8,478 nucleotides of DNA from Clostridia bacterium (GTDB taxonomy: Bacteria; Bacillota_A; Clostridia; Oscillospirales; Acutalibacteraceae): assembly GCA_017549665.1 (NCBI GenBank), contig JAFYUD010000214.1, positions 1 through 8,478 of the forward strand, read 5' to 3'. Each line of letters starts with the position of its first letter. Position 1 is the stretch's first letter. The notes beneath the pieces were generated by a model that was not told the DNA's origin, did not search any database, and was given only the letters and a program-made list of their open reading frames with translations. The position numbers and the translations under genes are program-made. Shown piece after piece: positions 1-6,115 of the stretch.

Positions 1-1
1 A

Positions 2-157
2 AATATCACACCTGATATGTGTCGTGGCGTACCCATGCTGGCAAATGAAAATCATATTTTATGGATAAACGGAATAGGCGTTTCTGACTATGCCAAAGTT
101 ACTGAAGAAACAGAAACAATTGTCAGAATCGAATCTATTACTGAAGTGAAAGGTTGA
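2..157 (+). CDS. tilS: tRNA(Ile)-lysidine synthase, C-terminal end (partial)
   Basis: Only the last 51 codons are visible; the 5' part lies outside the window, and the stop is TGA at 155-157. TilS uses ATP and lysine to convert C34 of tRNA-Ile(CAU) to lysidine, which makes that tRNA decode AUA. The visible piece matches the small C-terminal domain rather than the catalytic domain. It has the usual 'RG.P.L....HILWI.GIG.S..AKVTEET' pattern: Arg-Gly-Val-Pro, then His-Ile-Leu-Trp-Ile, then Gly-Ile-Gly-Val-Ser, then Ala-Lys-Val-Thr. The neighbours support the call, because tilS followed closely by hpt and ftsH is a classic Firmicutes order. The next gene starts 6 nt after the stop, and its ribosome binding site lies inside the last tilS codons, so the two are probably co-transcribed. 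The catalytic domain cannot be judged from here. Confidence 0.85.
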   Translation, partial: NITPDMCRGVPMLANENHILWINGIGVSDYAKVTEETETIVRIESITEVKG

Positions 158-163
158 ATACAT

Positions 164-718
164 ATGGATAACATCATGCTTAAAGATATTGAATCAGTTC
201 TCTTTTCAGAAGATCAGATCAGCTCAATGATTGAAAGAATGGGCGACGAAATTTCCCGTGATTATGCGGATAAAAAGTTGCTGCTTGTTGGTATACTTAA
301 AGGATCAATCATGGTTATGGCTGACCTTATGAGAGCAATCAAAATTCCCGCTGAGATTGATTTTATGTCAGTTTCAAGCTACGGTGAAGGCGCATCATCA
401 AGCGGAAGAGTCCGTATTGTAAAGGATCTTGAAAAAGATATTACAGATTATGATGTTATCATTGTAGAGGATATTCTTGACAGCGGCAGAACACTTGCTT
501 ACCTTAAGAGTGTTCTTGGTGCAAGAAATCCTGCAAGTATTAAAATCTGCACTATTTTTGATAAACCCGAAAGACGTGAAATCGAAGATGTAAAAGCTGA
601 CTATGTCGGTGATGTTGTTCCTGACGAATTTATTGTCGGATACGGTCTTGATTATGCTCAGAAGTACAGAAATCTTCCGTTTGTGGGTATATTAAAAAGA
701 GAAGTATACGAAAAATAA
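164..718 (+). CDS. hpt: hypoxanthine phosphoribosyltransferase
   Basis: Purine salvage enzyme of the cytoplasm, 184 aa, transferring the phosphoribosyl group of PRPP to hypoxanthine and usually guanine to give IMP or GMP. The type I PRTase landmarks appear in order. Leu-Lys-Gly-Ser at residues 45-48 is the pyrophosphate loop. The PRPP-binding signature VIIVEDILDSGRT is at 98-110, with the paired acidic residues Glu102-Asp103. Asp133-Lys134-Pro follows, and the purine-binding stretch VPDEFIVGYGLDY is at 152-164. Length is typical for bacterial Hpt (about 180 aa). The start at 164 is chosen because a GAAAGG ribosome binding site (148-153) precedes it by 10 nt; an in-frame ATG at 176 is an alternative with worse spacing. 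It sits between tilS and ftsH, as in Bacillus and Clostridia, and probably shares their transcript. Confidence 0.96.
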   Translation: MDNIMLKDIESVLFSEDQISSMIERMGDEISRDYADKKLLLVGILKGSIMVMADLMRAIKIPAEIDFMSVSSYGEGASSSGRVRIVKDLEKDITDYDVIIVEDILDSGRTLAYLKSVLGARNPASIKICTIFDKPERREIEDVKADYVGDVVPDEFIVGYGLDYAQKYRNLPFVGILKREVYEK

Positions 719-743
719 CAGATTTGACAAGGAGAGAAAATAG

Positions 744-2618
744 TTGGAAAATCGCAACAAAAAAAAGTGGATCAGTTATCTCCCGTACGTTCTGATTCCG
801 CTGATTCTTATTGCATCAATGTGGATGTTTTCTTCGACATCTACACAGAGTGCAAAGAAGGAATATTATGAAATCGTTCAGATGTTTGAGGATAATGAAA
901 TAGAAGAGTACGACCTTAACCTCAGCAGCGGTACTCTCGTTTATGTTCTTAAAAGTGACGGAAAGTCATACAAATATACTGTTCCGAATGTAAATCTGTT
1001 CCTTGAAGATGTTCACGAAACTGCAAAGGAAAACGATGTAAAGTTTGATTATGATGCAGGTGAAACTGCTTCATGGCTTACAAGCATGCTTCCCACAGTG
1101 CTTATGATGGGTGTACTTCTCGTTCTGATGTACTTTATGTTCAGACGAATGAATCAGTCCATAAGCTCTGAAAACAATAAAACATTAGGTTTCGGTAAAG
1201 CACGAGTTAAAACAAAAGATGATAAGCATAAAGTAACATTTGATGATGTTGCTGGTGCTGATGAAGAAAAAGAAGAGCTCAAAGAGCTTGTAGATTTTCT
1301 TCGTGATTCAAAGAAATTTCAGGACCTCGGTGCAAGAATCCCTAAGGGTGTTCTTCTTGTAGGCCCTCCCGGTACAGGTAAAACACTTCTTGCAAAGGCT
1401 GTTGCAGGTGAGGCAGATGTGCCTTTCTTCTCAATTTCAGGTTCAGACTTTGTTGAAATGTATGTCGGTGTCGGTGCTTCACGAGTAAGAGACCTTTTCC
1501 AGCAGGCTAAAAAAGAATCTCCCTCTATCATCTTTATCGATGAAATTGACGCTGTCGGCAGACACAGAGGTGCCGGTATGGGCGGCGGTCATGATGAAAG
1601 AGAGCAGACTCTTAACCAGATGCTTGTTGAAATGGACGGCTTCGGTAAAAATGACGGTGTTATAGTTATTGCTGCTACAAACCGTCCTGACATTCTTGAC
1701 CCTGCACTTCTCAGACCCGGTCGTTTTGACAGACAGGTTACTGTAGGTTATCCTGATATCAAGGGTAGAGAAGAAATTCTTAAAGTTCATGCCAAAGGCA
1801 AGCCTCTTGCTCCCGATGTTGAGCTTAACAAAATTGCTCAGCAGACAGTGGGCTTTACAGGTGCTGACCTTGAAAATCTTCTTAATGAAGCAGCACTTCT
1901 TGCTGCAAGAAAGAATCTCAGAGCAATTACAATGGAAGAGATTCAGGAAGCCTCAATCAAGGTTATTGTCGGTACAGAAAAAAGATCACACAAAATCAGT
2001 GAAAAGGATAAAAAGCTTACTGCTTTCCACGAAGCAGGTCATGCTGTTGCCACATACTATCTTGAAACTCAGGATCCTGTCCGTCAGGTTTCTATTATTC
2101 CCAGAGGTATGGCAGGCGGATTCACAATGTCCGTTCCTACAGAGGATAAGCTTTATAAATCAAAGAAGAGTATGCTTGAAGATATCGTAGTTCTTCTCGG
2201 CGGCAGAGTTGCCGAGGCAATTGTTTTCGGTGATATCTCAACCGGTGCATCAAATGATATCGAGCGTGCATCTGAAATTGCAAGAAAAATGGTTACTAAG
2301 TACGGAATGAGTGATGAGCTCGGTCCCATCGCATTCGGTGCAGGTAATAATGAAGTATTCCTTGGTAAAGATTATTCAAGCATAAGAAATTATTCTGAAA
2401 CTGTTGCTGCTAAAATTGATGATGTTGTTTGTTCAATCATCACAGGTGCATATAAACAGTGTGAAGAGATTCTCACTGTGCACAGAGATAAGCTTGACAG
2501 TGTGGCAGAGTATCTTATAAAGAATGAAAAAATCGATGACAAGAACTTTGAAACTCTTATGTCATCAGAATCTGTTGAAGCAGAAGAAGTGTCTGATGAT
2601 GTAACAGATAATGATTGA
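744..2618 (+). CDS. ftsH: ATP-dependent zinc metalloprotease FtsH
   Basis: Membrane-anchored AAA+ protease, 624 aa, which extracts and degrades misfolded membrane proteins and some regulators as a hexamer. Membrane segments lie at about residues 10-29 and 112-133 around a short extracytoplasmic domain. The AAA module follows: Walker A GPPGTGKT at 207-214, Walker B IIFIDE at 262-267, and the second region of homology ending RPGRFDR at 324-330. The protease domain has the zinc site HEAGH at 429-433, with Asp505 in the STGASNDI segment as the likely third ligand. The C-terminus is acidic and probably disordered. The start is TTG, chosen because AAGGAGAG at 729-736 sits about 9 nt upstream and the first transmembrane segment begins right after a basic N-terminus. 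The pore loop reads Met-Tyr-Val-Gly (Tyr240) where many bacterial FtsH proteins have Phe. A strong terminator follows the stop. Confidence 0.98.
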   Translation: MENRNKKKWISYLPYVLIPLILIASMWMFSSTSTQSAKKEYYEIVQMFEDNEIEEYDLNLSSGTLVYVLKSDGKSYKYTVPNVNLFLEDVHETAKENDVKFDYDAGETASWLTSMLPTVLMMGVLLVLMYFMFRRMNQSISSENNKTLGFGKARVKTKDDKHKVTFDDVAGADEEKEELKELVDFLRDSKKFQDLGARIPKGVLLVGPPGTGKTLLAKAVAGEADVPFFSISGSDFVEMYVGVGASRVRDLFQQAKKESPSIIFIDEIDAVGRHRGAGMGGGHDEREQTLNQMLVEMDGFGKNDGVIVIAATNRPDILDPALLRPGRFDRQVTVGYPDIKGREEILKVHAKGKPLAPDVELNKIAQQTVGFTGADLENLLNEAALLAARKNLRAITMEEIQEASIKVIVGTEKRSHKISEKDKKLTAFHEAGHAVATYYLETQDPVRQVSIIPRGMAGGFTMSVPTEDKLYKSKKSMLEDIVVLLGGRVAEAIVFGDISTGASNDIERASEIARKMVTKYGMSDELGPIAFGAGNNEVFLGKDYSSIRNYSETVAAKIDDVVCSIITGAYKQCEEILTVHRDKLDSVAEYLIKNEKIDDKNFETLMSSESVEAEEVSDDVTDND

Positions 2619-2628
2619 TTGACTAATA

Positions 2629-2660
2629 AAAAAGGCGGCATCTGAATGTGCTGCCTTTTT
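2629..2660 (+). terminator. intrinsic terminator after ftsH
   Basis: A 12-bp stem pairs 2629-2640 (AAAAAGGCGGCA) with 2649-2660 (TGCTGCCTTTTT), with one G-U wobble and an 8-nt loop; the right arm ends in five T. It lies 10 nt after the ftsH stop. The left arm also contains AAGGCGG (2632-2638), and the loop/right arm contains an in-frame GTG (2648) of the next gene, so the hairpin may also affect translation of that gene. Confidence 0.85.
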
Positions 2661-2677
2661 GGAATGTGTGTTGGCTT

Positions 2678-4063
2678 ATGATAAATGAGAAAAGTAAAAC
2701 AGGACTGTTTAAGCTTGTATATTCACTTATTATAATCAGCTTGCATACAGCATCGTTTTTATATGTGCTGTTTTCTGGTTACAACAGAATTCTCGAAGAT
2801 CCGCTTGATTCAGGCGGTTATCTGATGGTTGCACTTTATTGCGGTATGCTTTTCGGTATATTCAGAATAATGGGTGCGCTGAGAGTTGGTTATAATAAGA
2901 AATTTAATATTGTTATTTCTCATGTGATCAGTATACTGGTTGTTAACTTTGTTGCTTATCTGCAGCTTAGTCTGATACATAGAGCATTTCTGCCTGTATG
3001 GTATATGCTTTTGTTGTCTGTTGTTCAGATTGCCGTATCAATACTCTGGACAGTTGTTGTATTTGTTTTTGACAAGAAATATATTTCAGTCAAAAATATG
3101 ATTCTTGTTTACGGTGATAAATCGGCTGAGAGTATCATATATAAGATACTTGAAAGGGAAGACAGATACCGTATCTGTGAAACAGTTCAGTATAACAGTG
3201 AAACATATCTTCATGACGGAAATTTTGACTATGTCAAGGAGAAGATTCTCAATTATGATTCAGTAATCATTTCTAGACTTGAAAGCAGCGTCAGAAATGA
3301 TCTGCTCAAATTCTGTTATGAACATGATATTGAGGTTTATCTTCCTCCCCGTATTTCAGATATTATCGTCCGTGGTGCAAAATCTCTTGATCAGTTTGAT
3401 TCACCACTGATTGTGTGCCGTAACTGTTCGTTAAGTGACGGACAGCGCTTCGGAAAAAGACTGTTTGATATTATTTTTTCAGTCTTCGGAATTATTATAT
3501 CTGCACCTTTGATGCTTGCTATCGCAATTGCAATCAAAGCATATGATAAAGGTCCTGTTATTTTTAAGCAGAAGCGTGTGACACTCAACGGTCAGGTGTT
3601 TGATATCTATAAATTCCGTAGCATGATTACTGATGCGGAAAAAGATAACATGGTAATCCCTGCAACAGATGATGATCCCCGTATTACCCCCGTAGGTAAT
3701 ATTATACGCAAGCTCAGATTTGATGAATTACCTCAGCTGTTCAATATTCTGAAAGGTGATATGTCACTTGTCGGTCCAAGACCCGAGCGGGTTGAGCATC
3801 ACGAAGCATATTGTCAGCAGATTCCTGAGTTTGATTACAGAACAAAGGTGAAAGCCGGTCTGACAGGCTATGCTCAGGTAATGGGTAAGTATAATACATC
3901 ACCTTATGATAAGCTCCTTCTGGATCTCGAATATATTCAGAAATTTTCATTCTTCCTTGATTTCAGTATCATATTGCTTACCGTAAAAATAGTATTTATG
4001 AAGGAAAGCACGGAAGGATTCAAAAAAACAAAAAAGGAGAATAAAAATGAAAAAGATAGTTAG
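2678..4063 (+). CDS. polyprenyl-phosphate glycosyl-1-phosphate transferase (bacterial sugar transferase, WbaP/WcaJ-type architecture)
   Basis: Integral membrane enzyme expected to transfer a sugar-1-phosphate from a UDP-sugar to undecaprenyl phosphate, the first step in building an exopolysaccharide, capsule or glycoprotein glycan. From the ATG at 2678 it is 461 aa. Four hydrophobic segments lie in about residues 11-131, a Rossmann-like CoA-binding-type middle domain at about 138-230, and a catalytic bacterial sugar transferase domain from about 259. That domain opens with KRLFDI and a re-entrant membrane helix, then shows FKQKRV, YKFRSM, the key Asp-Glu pair in FDELPQL (349-350), GDMSLVGPRPE and AGLTGYAQV. 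The sugar specificity cannot be read. An in-frame GTG at 2648 would add ten residues and has AAGGCGG 9 nt upstream, but both lie in the terminator hairpin; the ATG has only a weak GGA upstream, so the start is uncertain. The 3' end overlaps the next gene by 17 nt. No other glycosyltransferase is in the window. Confidence 0.93.
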   Translation: MINEKSKTGLFKLVYSLIIISLHTASFLYVLFSGYNRILEDPLDSGGYLMVALYCGMLFGIFRIMGALRVGYNKKFNIVISHVISILVVNFVAYLQLSLIHRAFLPVWYMLLLSVVQIAVSILWTVVVFVFDKKYISVKNMILVYGDKSAESIIYKILEREDRYRICETVQYNSETYLHDGNFDYVKEKILNYDSVIISRLESSVRNDLLKFCYEHDIEVYLPPRISDIIVRGAKSLDQFDSPLIVCRNCSLSDGQRFGKRLFDIIFSVFGIIISAPLMLAIAIAIKAYDKGPVIFKQKRVTLNGQVFDIYKFRSMITDAEKDNMVIPATDDDPRITPVGNIIRKLRFDELPQLFNILKGDMSLVGPRPERVEHHEAYCQQIPEFDYRTKVKAGLTGYAQVMGKYNTSPYDKLLLDLEYIQKFSFFLDFSIILLTVKIVFMKESTEGFKKTKKENKNEKDS

Positions 4064-4703
4064 TCTAGTTCTTGTTTTAATCAGCGTTTTCGCACTTTGT
4101 GCATGTAACAAAACAGAGGAAAAGCATTTTTATGATGAATTTCCCACAGGTGAAGATATTGTTACTGTAGAAGTCAAGGAAAATCCCGTTGCTACCGTAA
4201 CACTTGAAAGCGGAGAGAAAATCGTAATCGAGCTGTGTTATTATTCAGCACCTAATACAGTTGCTGATTTCATTGCTCTTGCAAAGGCAGATATTTATGA
4301 AGGTATGGCTTTCAATATAGTCAGAAATAACTGCATCGTAATGATGGGTAGTCTTGATGAGAATTACGAAACACCTTATTATGTCATGGATGAGGCCGGC
4401 AAGAGTGAAAATGCACTTTCCCATGAAGAAGGTGTAGTTTCTATGATCAGAACAACTGATAATGATACTGTAACAGGTCAGTTCTTCATTCTTACAAAAA
4501 ATCAGAAGCACTTTGACTCAAGATTTACAGCTTTCGGTAAGGTTATTGAAGGTATGGATATCGTCAATAAGATTGCTGCTGCAGAAAGAGATGAAAACGA
4601 CAATCTTCTTACACCTTTTGTGATCAAGTCTGTTAAGGTAGACACAAACGGCGTTAAGTTCCCCCTGCCTACAATTATTCCTATAGACCGTGAGGATGGC
4701 TGA
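4047..4703 (+). CDS. cyclophilin-fold lipoprotein with degenerate active site
   Basis: 218-aa predicted lipoprotein. It has a basic Met-Lys-Lys start, a hydrophobic core and a lipobox ending Leu-Cys-Ala-Cys with the lipidated Cys20, then a short linker and a cyclophilin-type domain from about residue 46. Family landmarks kept are APNTVADFIALA (68-79), GVVSM (129-133), GQFFI (144-148) and the end FGKVIEGMDIV (163-173). The segment that in active cyclophilins reads FHRV..NFMIQGGD is here FNIVRNNCIVMMGS (89-102). By alignment the catalytic Arg is Ile91, the substrate Phe is Cys96 and the Gln is Met99. Proline isomerase activity is therefore doubtful, and it may act as a chaperone-like or binding protein. 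AAGGAG at 4034-4039 fixes the start. It overlaps the sugar transferase gene by 17 nt and lies 2 nt before a second cyclophilin, so the three are probably one transcript. Confidence 0.9.
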   Translation: MKKIVSLVLVLISVFALCACNKTEEKHFYDEFPTGEDIVTVEVKENPVATVTLESGEKIVIELCYYSAPNTVADFIALAKADIYEGMAFNIVRNNCIVMMGSLDENYETPYYVMDEAGKSENALSHEEGVVSMIRTTDNDTVTGQFFILTKNQKHFDSRFTAFGKVIEGMDIVNKIAAAERDENDNLLTPFVIKSVKVDTNGVKFPLPTIIPIDREDG

Positions 4704-4705
4704 TT

Positions 4706-5341
4706 ATGAAAAAAATTATTGCATTATTACTTTCTTTATTATTAGTATTTTCCTTTGCAGGCTGTACAGAGAAAGCAGATGAGCCTTCTGATGAACCTGT
4801 AACAGAAATTCAGATAAGCAACCCCGTTGCAACAATCACTGTAAAAGATTACGGTACAATCAAAGTAGAGCTTTATTATGATGTTGCTCCCAACACAGTT
4901 CTTAACTTCATTTCGCTTGCAAACAGTGGTTTTTATGACGGACTTATCTTCCACAGAGTTATTGAAAATTTCATGATTCAGGGTGGTGATCCTGAAGGAA
5001 CAGGTATGGGCGGTCCCGATTACTCAATCAAGGGCGAGTTCACTATAAACGGCTTTGAGAATAATCTCTCACACAAACGTGGTGTCATTTCTATGGCACG
5101 AGCAGGATATTCATATGACTCAGCAGGAAGTCAGTTCTTTATCTGCCAGGTTGATTATCCGTCTCTTGACGGCAATTATGCTTCATTCGGTATGGTACTT
5201 GACGGTATGGATGTAGTTGATGCAATTGCAGCAGTAGAAACAAATTATTCTGACAAGCCTCTTGAAGATGTAGTTATTGAGTCTGTTGTAGTAGATACTC
5301 ATGGTCAGGTTTATGATGATCCTGTTATAATTGTGAACTAA
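4706..5341 (+). CDS. cyclophilin-type peptidyl-prolyl cis-trans isomerase, lipoprotein
   Basis: 211-aa predicted lipoprotein that should catalyse cis-trans isomerisation of Xaa-Pro bonds in exported proteins at the outer face of the membrane. The signal peptide runs to a Phe-Ala-Gly-Cys lipobox (Cys20), followed by an acidic linker (about 21-37). The cyclophilin domain has VAPNTVLNFISLA (60-72), the catalytic block FHRVIENFMIQGGD (82-95) with Arg84, Phe89, Met90 and Gln92, GSQFFI (141-146), and FGMVLDGMDVVDAI (161-174). The human CypA Trp121 and His126 positions appear as Ser and Tyr in PSLDGNY. It starts 2 nt after the previous cyclophilin, with GAGG at 4692-4695 as a likely ribosome binding site. 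The shared layout suggests an ancient tandem duplication in which this copy kept the active site. No terminator is visible between its stop and the first peptide gene downstream. Confidence 0.95.
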   Translation: MKKIIALLLSLLLVFSFAGCTEKADEPSDEPVTEIQISNPVATITVKDYGTIKVELYYDVAPNTVLNFISLANSGFYDGLIFHRVIENFMIQGGDPEGTGMGGPDYSIKGEFTINGFENNLSHKRGVISMARAGYSYDSAGSQFFICQVDYPSLDGNYASFGMVLDGMDVVDAIAAVETNYSDKPLEDVVIESVVVDTHGQVYDDPVIIVN

Positions 5342-5364
5342 GTGTAAAATAATAGGCATGTGTC

Positions 5365-5393
5365 TTGAAATCCGGTCTTTTATAATATATAAT
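5365..5393 (+). promoter_or_regulatory. sigma-A-type promoter of peptide unit 1
   Basis: TTGAAA (5365-5370), a spacer of exactly 17 nt, then TATAAT (5388-5393). Transcription should start near 5400 and give a leader of about 30 nt before the peptide ORF at 5430. The same geometry recurs at the two units downstream, which raises confidence. Confidence 0.75.
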
Positions 5394-5429
5394 CATTATC
5401 GATTTTGAATTATGAAAGGACAGAATAAA

Positions 5430-5495
5430 ATGAAAAGCTTACTTCACTTCTTAAAGCTCATCATCAAGCCCTTATTAAAGTTCTTTATTTTTTAA
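5430..5495 (+). CDS. small cationic amphipathic peptide 1 (21 aa, possibly frameshift-truncated)
   Basis: Not recognised as a named family. The 21-residue peptide reads MKSLLHFLKL then IIKPLLKFFIF, with His6, Lys9, Lys13 and Lys17 on one helical face and hydrophobic residues elsewhere. The first 27 nt match peptide 3 (5975-6001) at 25 positions, so the two are paralogues. A GAAAGG site (5414-5419) about 10 nt upstream supports the ATG at 5430; an in-frame ATG at 5412 lies before that site and is unlikely. Compared with peptides 2 and 3 it lacks the Gly-Trp turn and acidic tail. The stop follows a run of six T (5488-5493). One more T would keep the frame open to 34 codons and yield Ile-Phe, three residues, Gly-Phe, one residue, Glu at positions 20-28, matching peptide 2 there. 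It may therefore be a decayed copy or a natural short variant. No signal sequence is evident. Confidence 0.7.
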   Translation: MKSLLHFLKLIIKPLLKFFIF

Positions 5496-5519
5496 TTAAC
5501 GGTTTTGAAGAGACGAAAC

Positions 5520-5560
5520 AAAAAGCGCTTGTCTTGTGAAAGATAAGTGCTTTTTTCTTT
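5520..5560 (+). terminator. intrinsic terminator of peptide unit 1
   Basis: A 16-bp stem pairs 5520-5535 with 5540-5555, including two G-U wobbles, around a GTGA tetraloop (GNRA class, 5536-5539) and followed by a T-rich tract. It should end both the peptide 1 transcript and any read-through from the cyclophilin genes, which have no terminator of their own. Confidence 0.88.
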
Positions 5561-5640
5561 TTACTACGCAATATTTTGTACCGAATTGTGATAAATGCGT
5601 AACAAATGTGAAATATTTGTTAAAAAATTGCTCAGAAGTC

Positions 5641-5669
5641 TTGATTTTTATTTTTCTCTAATGTATAAT
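5641..5669 (+). promoter_or_regulatory. sigma-A-type promoter of peptide unit 2
   Basis: TTGATT (5641-5646), 17-nt spacer, TATAAT (5664-5669). An A/T-rich stretch just upstream (about 5611-5628) could act as an UP element. The predicted start near 5676 gives a leader of about 27 nt. Confidence 0.85.
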
Positions 5670-5702
5670 TATGCTATCTTAATAGTGAAAGGGATGAAAT
5701 AA

Positions 5703-5825
5703 ATGAAGGTTATTCTTAAGCTTTTAAAGGTAGTTCTTAAGGCAATGGTTAAGCTCAACATCTTCGGTTGGCTTGGTTTTGCTGAAGATCATTCTCTTCT
5801 CGACATCGAAGGCATCGATTTCTAA
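5703..5825 (+). CDS. small peptide 2, basic amphipathic helix plus acidic tail (40 aa)
   Basis: Unrecognised 40-residue peptide. The N-terminal half reads MKVILKLLKVVLKAMVKLNI, with Lys at 2, 6, 9, 13 and 17. On an ideal helix these fall within about 80 degrees, leaving a broad hydrophobic face. Gly22-Trp23 follows, then an acidic tail with Glu28, Asp29, Asp34, Glu36 and Asp39, so the net charge is near zero. There is no lipobox or cleavable signal. Over the first 23 residues it is identical to peptide 3 at 16 positions, while the tails differ, a pattern that suggests selection on the helix and the Gly-Trp turn. The ribosome binding site AAAGGG (5688-5693) is 9 nt before the ATG; an ATG at 5694 is closed at once by TAA. 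It has its own promoter and terminator. Possible roles are a membrane-binding micro-protein, a PSM-like or leaderless secreted peptide, or a toxin; none can be chosen from sequence. Confidence 0.85.
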   Translation: MKVILKLLKVVLKAMVKLNIFGWLGFAEDHSLLDIEGIDF

Positions 5826-5844
5826 GAAAATCTTTCGTATGATT

Positions 5845-5880
5845 AAGACTGCTGTTTTAAACAGCAGTCTTTTTCTTTTT
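5845..5880 (+). terminator. intrinsic terminator of peptide unit 2
   Basis: A near-perfect hairpin pairs AAGACTGCTGT (5845-5855) with ACAGCAGTCTT (5861-5871) around a short A/T loop, followed by a T-rich tract to 5880. It starts 20 nt after the peptide 2 stop and ends before the unit 3 promoter, so units 2 and 3 are transcribed separately. Confidence 0.93.
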
Positions 5881-5912
5881 TGAAATTATTTTGAAAATTG
5901 CCTTATAAGATG

Positions 5913-5941
5913 TTGAAATTTATGTTTCACTGATGTATAAT
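5913..5941 (+). promoter_or_regulatory. sigma-A-type promoter of peptide unit 3
   Basis: TTGAAA (5913-5918), 17-nt spacer, TATAAT (5936-5941). The spacer resembles that of unit 2 (CTGATG versus CTAATG before the -10). The -10 ends 33 nt before the ATG, the same distance as in unit 2. Confidence 0.87.
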
Positions 5942-5974
5942 ATTAACATCTTAACTGAAAGGATGGCGAAATTA

Positions 5975-6091
5975 ATGAAAGGCTTACTTCACTTATTAAA
6001 GATTGTCCTTAAGGCAATGTGGAAGCTTGGTATCATCGGCTGGGATGATGTTGCTAACATCTTAGAACAGTACGGTGAATCAGCTGAATAA
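5975..6091 (+). CDS. small peptide 3, basic amphipathic helix plus acidic tail (38 aa)
   Basis: Unrecognised 38-residue peptide of the same family. The N-terminus reads MKGLLHLLKIVLKAMWKLGI, with Lys2, His6, Lys9, Lys13 and Lys17 on one helical face; Trp16 is added next to the last lysine. Ile-Gly-Trp at 21-23 is followed by Asp24-Asp25 and a tail with Glu31, Glu35 and Glu38, giving a slightly negative peptide overall. The ribosome binding site AAAGGA (5958-5963) is 11 nt before the ATG. An in-frame ATG at 5963 overlaps that site and is rejected. Its helix coding sequence is almost the same as peptide 1 at the nucleotide level for 27 nt and shares CTTAAGGCAATG with peptide 2, so it links the three copies. 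No export, modification or immunity gene adjoins it; the next gene is the cell-wall amidase cwlD, behind a terminator. Confidence 0.87.
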   Translation: MKGLLHLLKIVLKAMWKLGIIGWDDVANILEQYGESAE

Positions 6092-6115
6092 TTATTTCAC
6101 TGAATTCAGTAACAG

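Larger units (their letters stand above)
5609..6091 (+). repeat. diverged tandem duplication of a promoter-plus-peptide unit
   Basis: The block from 5609 to 5825 and the block from 5881 to 6091 align from well upstream of the -35 (a TGAAAT...AAAATTGC A/T-rich stretch) through a shared spacer (TTTAT, TTTC and CTAATG or CTGATG before the -10), TATAAT, ATCTTAA, GAAAGG and the 5' half of the coding region (CTTAAGGCAATG is identical). The two start codons are 272 nt apart. Peptide unit 1, 273 nt upstream, belongs to the same family but is more diverged outside its coding start. Confidence 0.8.

Noticed and set aside
1319..1790. Two overlapping minus-strand reading frames (70 and 103 codons) inside ftsH
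   Set aside because: They lie antisense to the most conserved part of ftsH, lack a ribosome binding site and show no recognisable domain; they follow from the codon use of the real gene.
1789..2190. A 133-codon + strand frame inside ftsH
   Set aside because: It is out of frame with the conserved protease-domain coding sequence, has no ribosome binding site and gives low-complexity Leu/Gln/Lys-rich protein.
5565..5601. Inverted repeat TACGCA ... TGCGTA (5565-5570 and 5596-5601) between peptide units 1 and 2
   Set aside because: Arms of only 6 bp, 25 nt apart and not repeated before units 1 or 3, so it is not supported as an operator.
5430..6091. RiPP precursor cluster
   Set aside because: No radical SAM, LanM, YcaO, peptidase or transporter gene adjoins the peptides within the window, and they lack a Cys/Ser/Thr-rich core.
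6099..6110. Perfect 12-nt palindrome ACTGAATTCAGT after peptide 3
   Set aside because: It occurs once, is not followed by a T-tract, and sits between the stop and the real terminator; probably chance in A/T-rich DNA.
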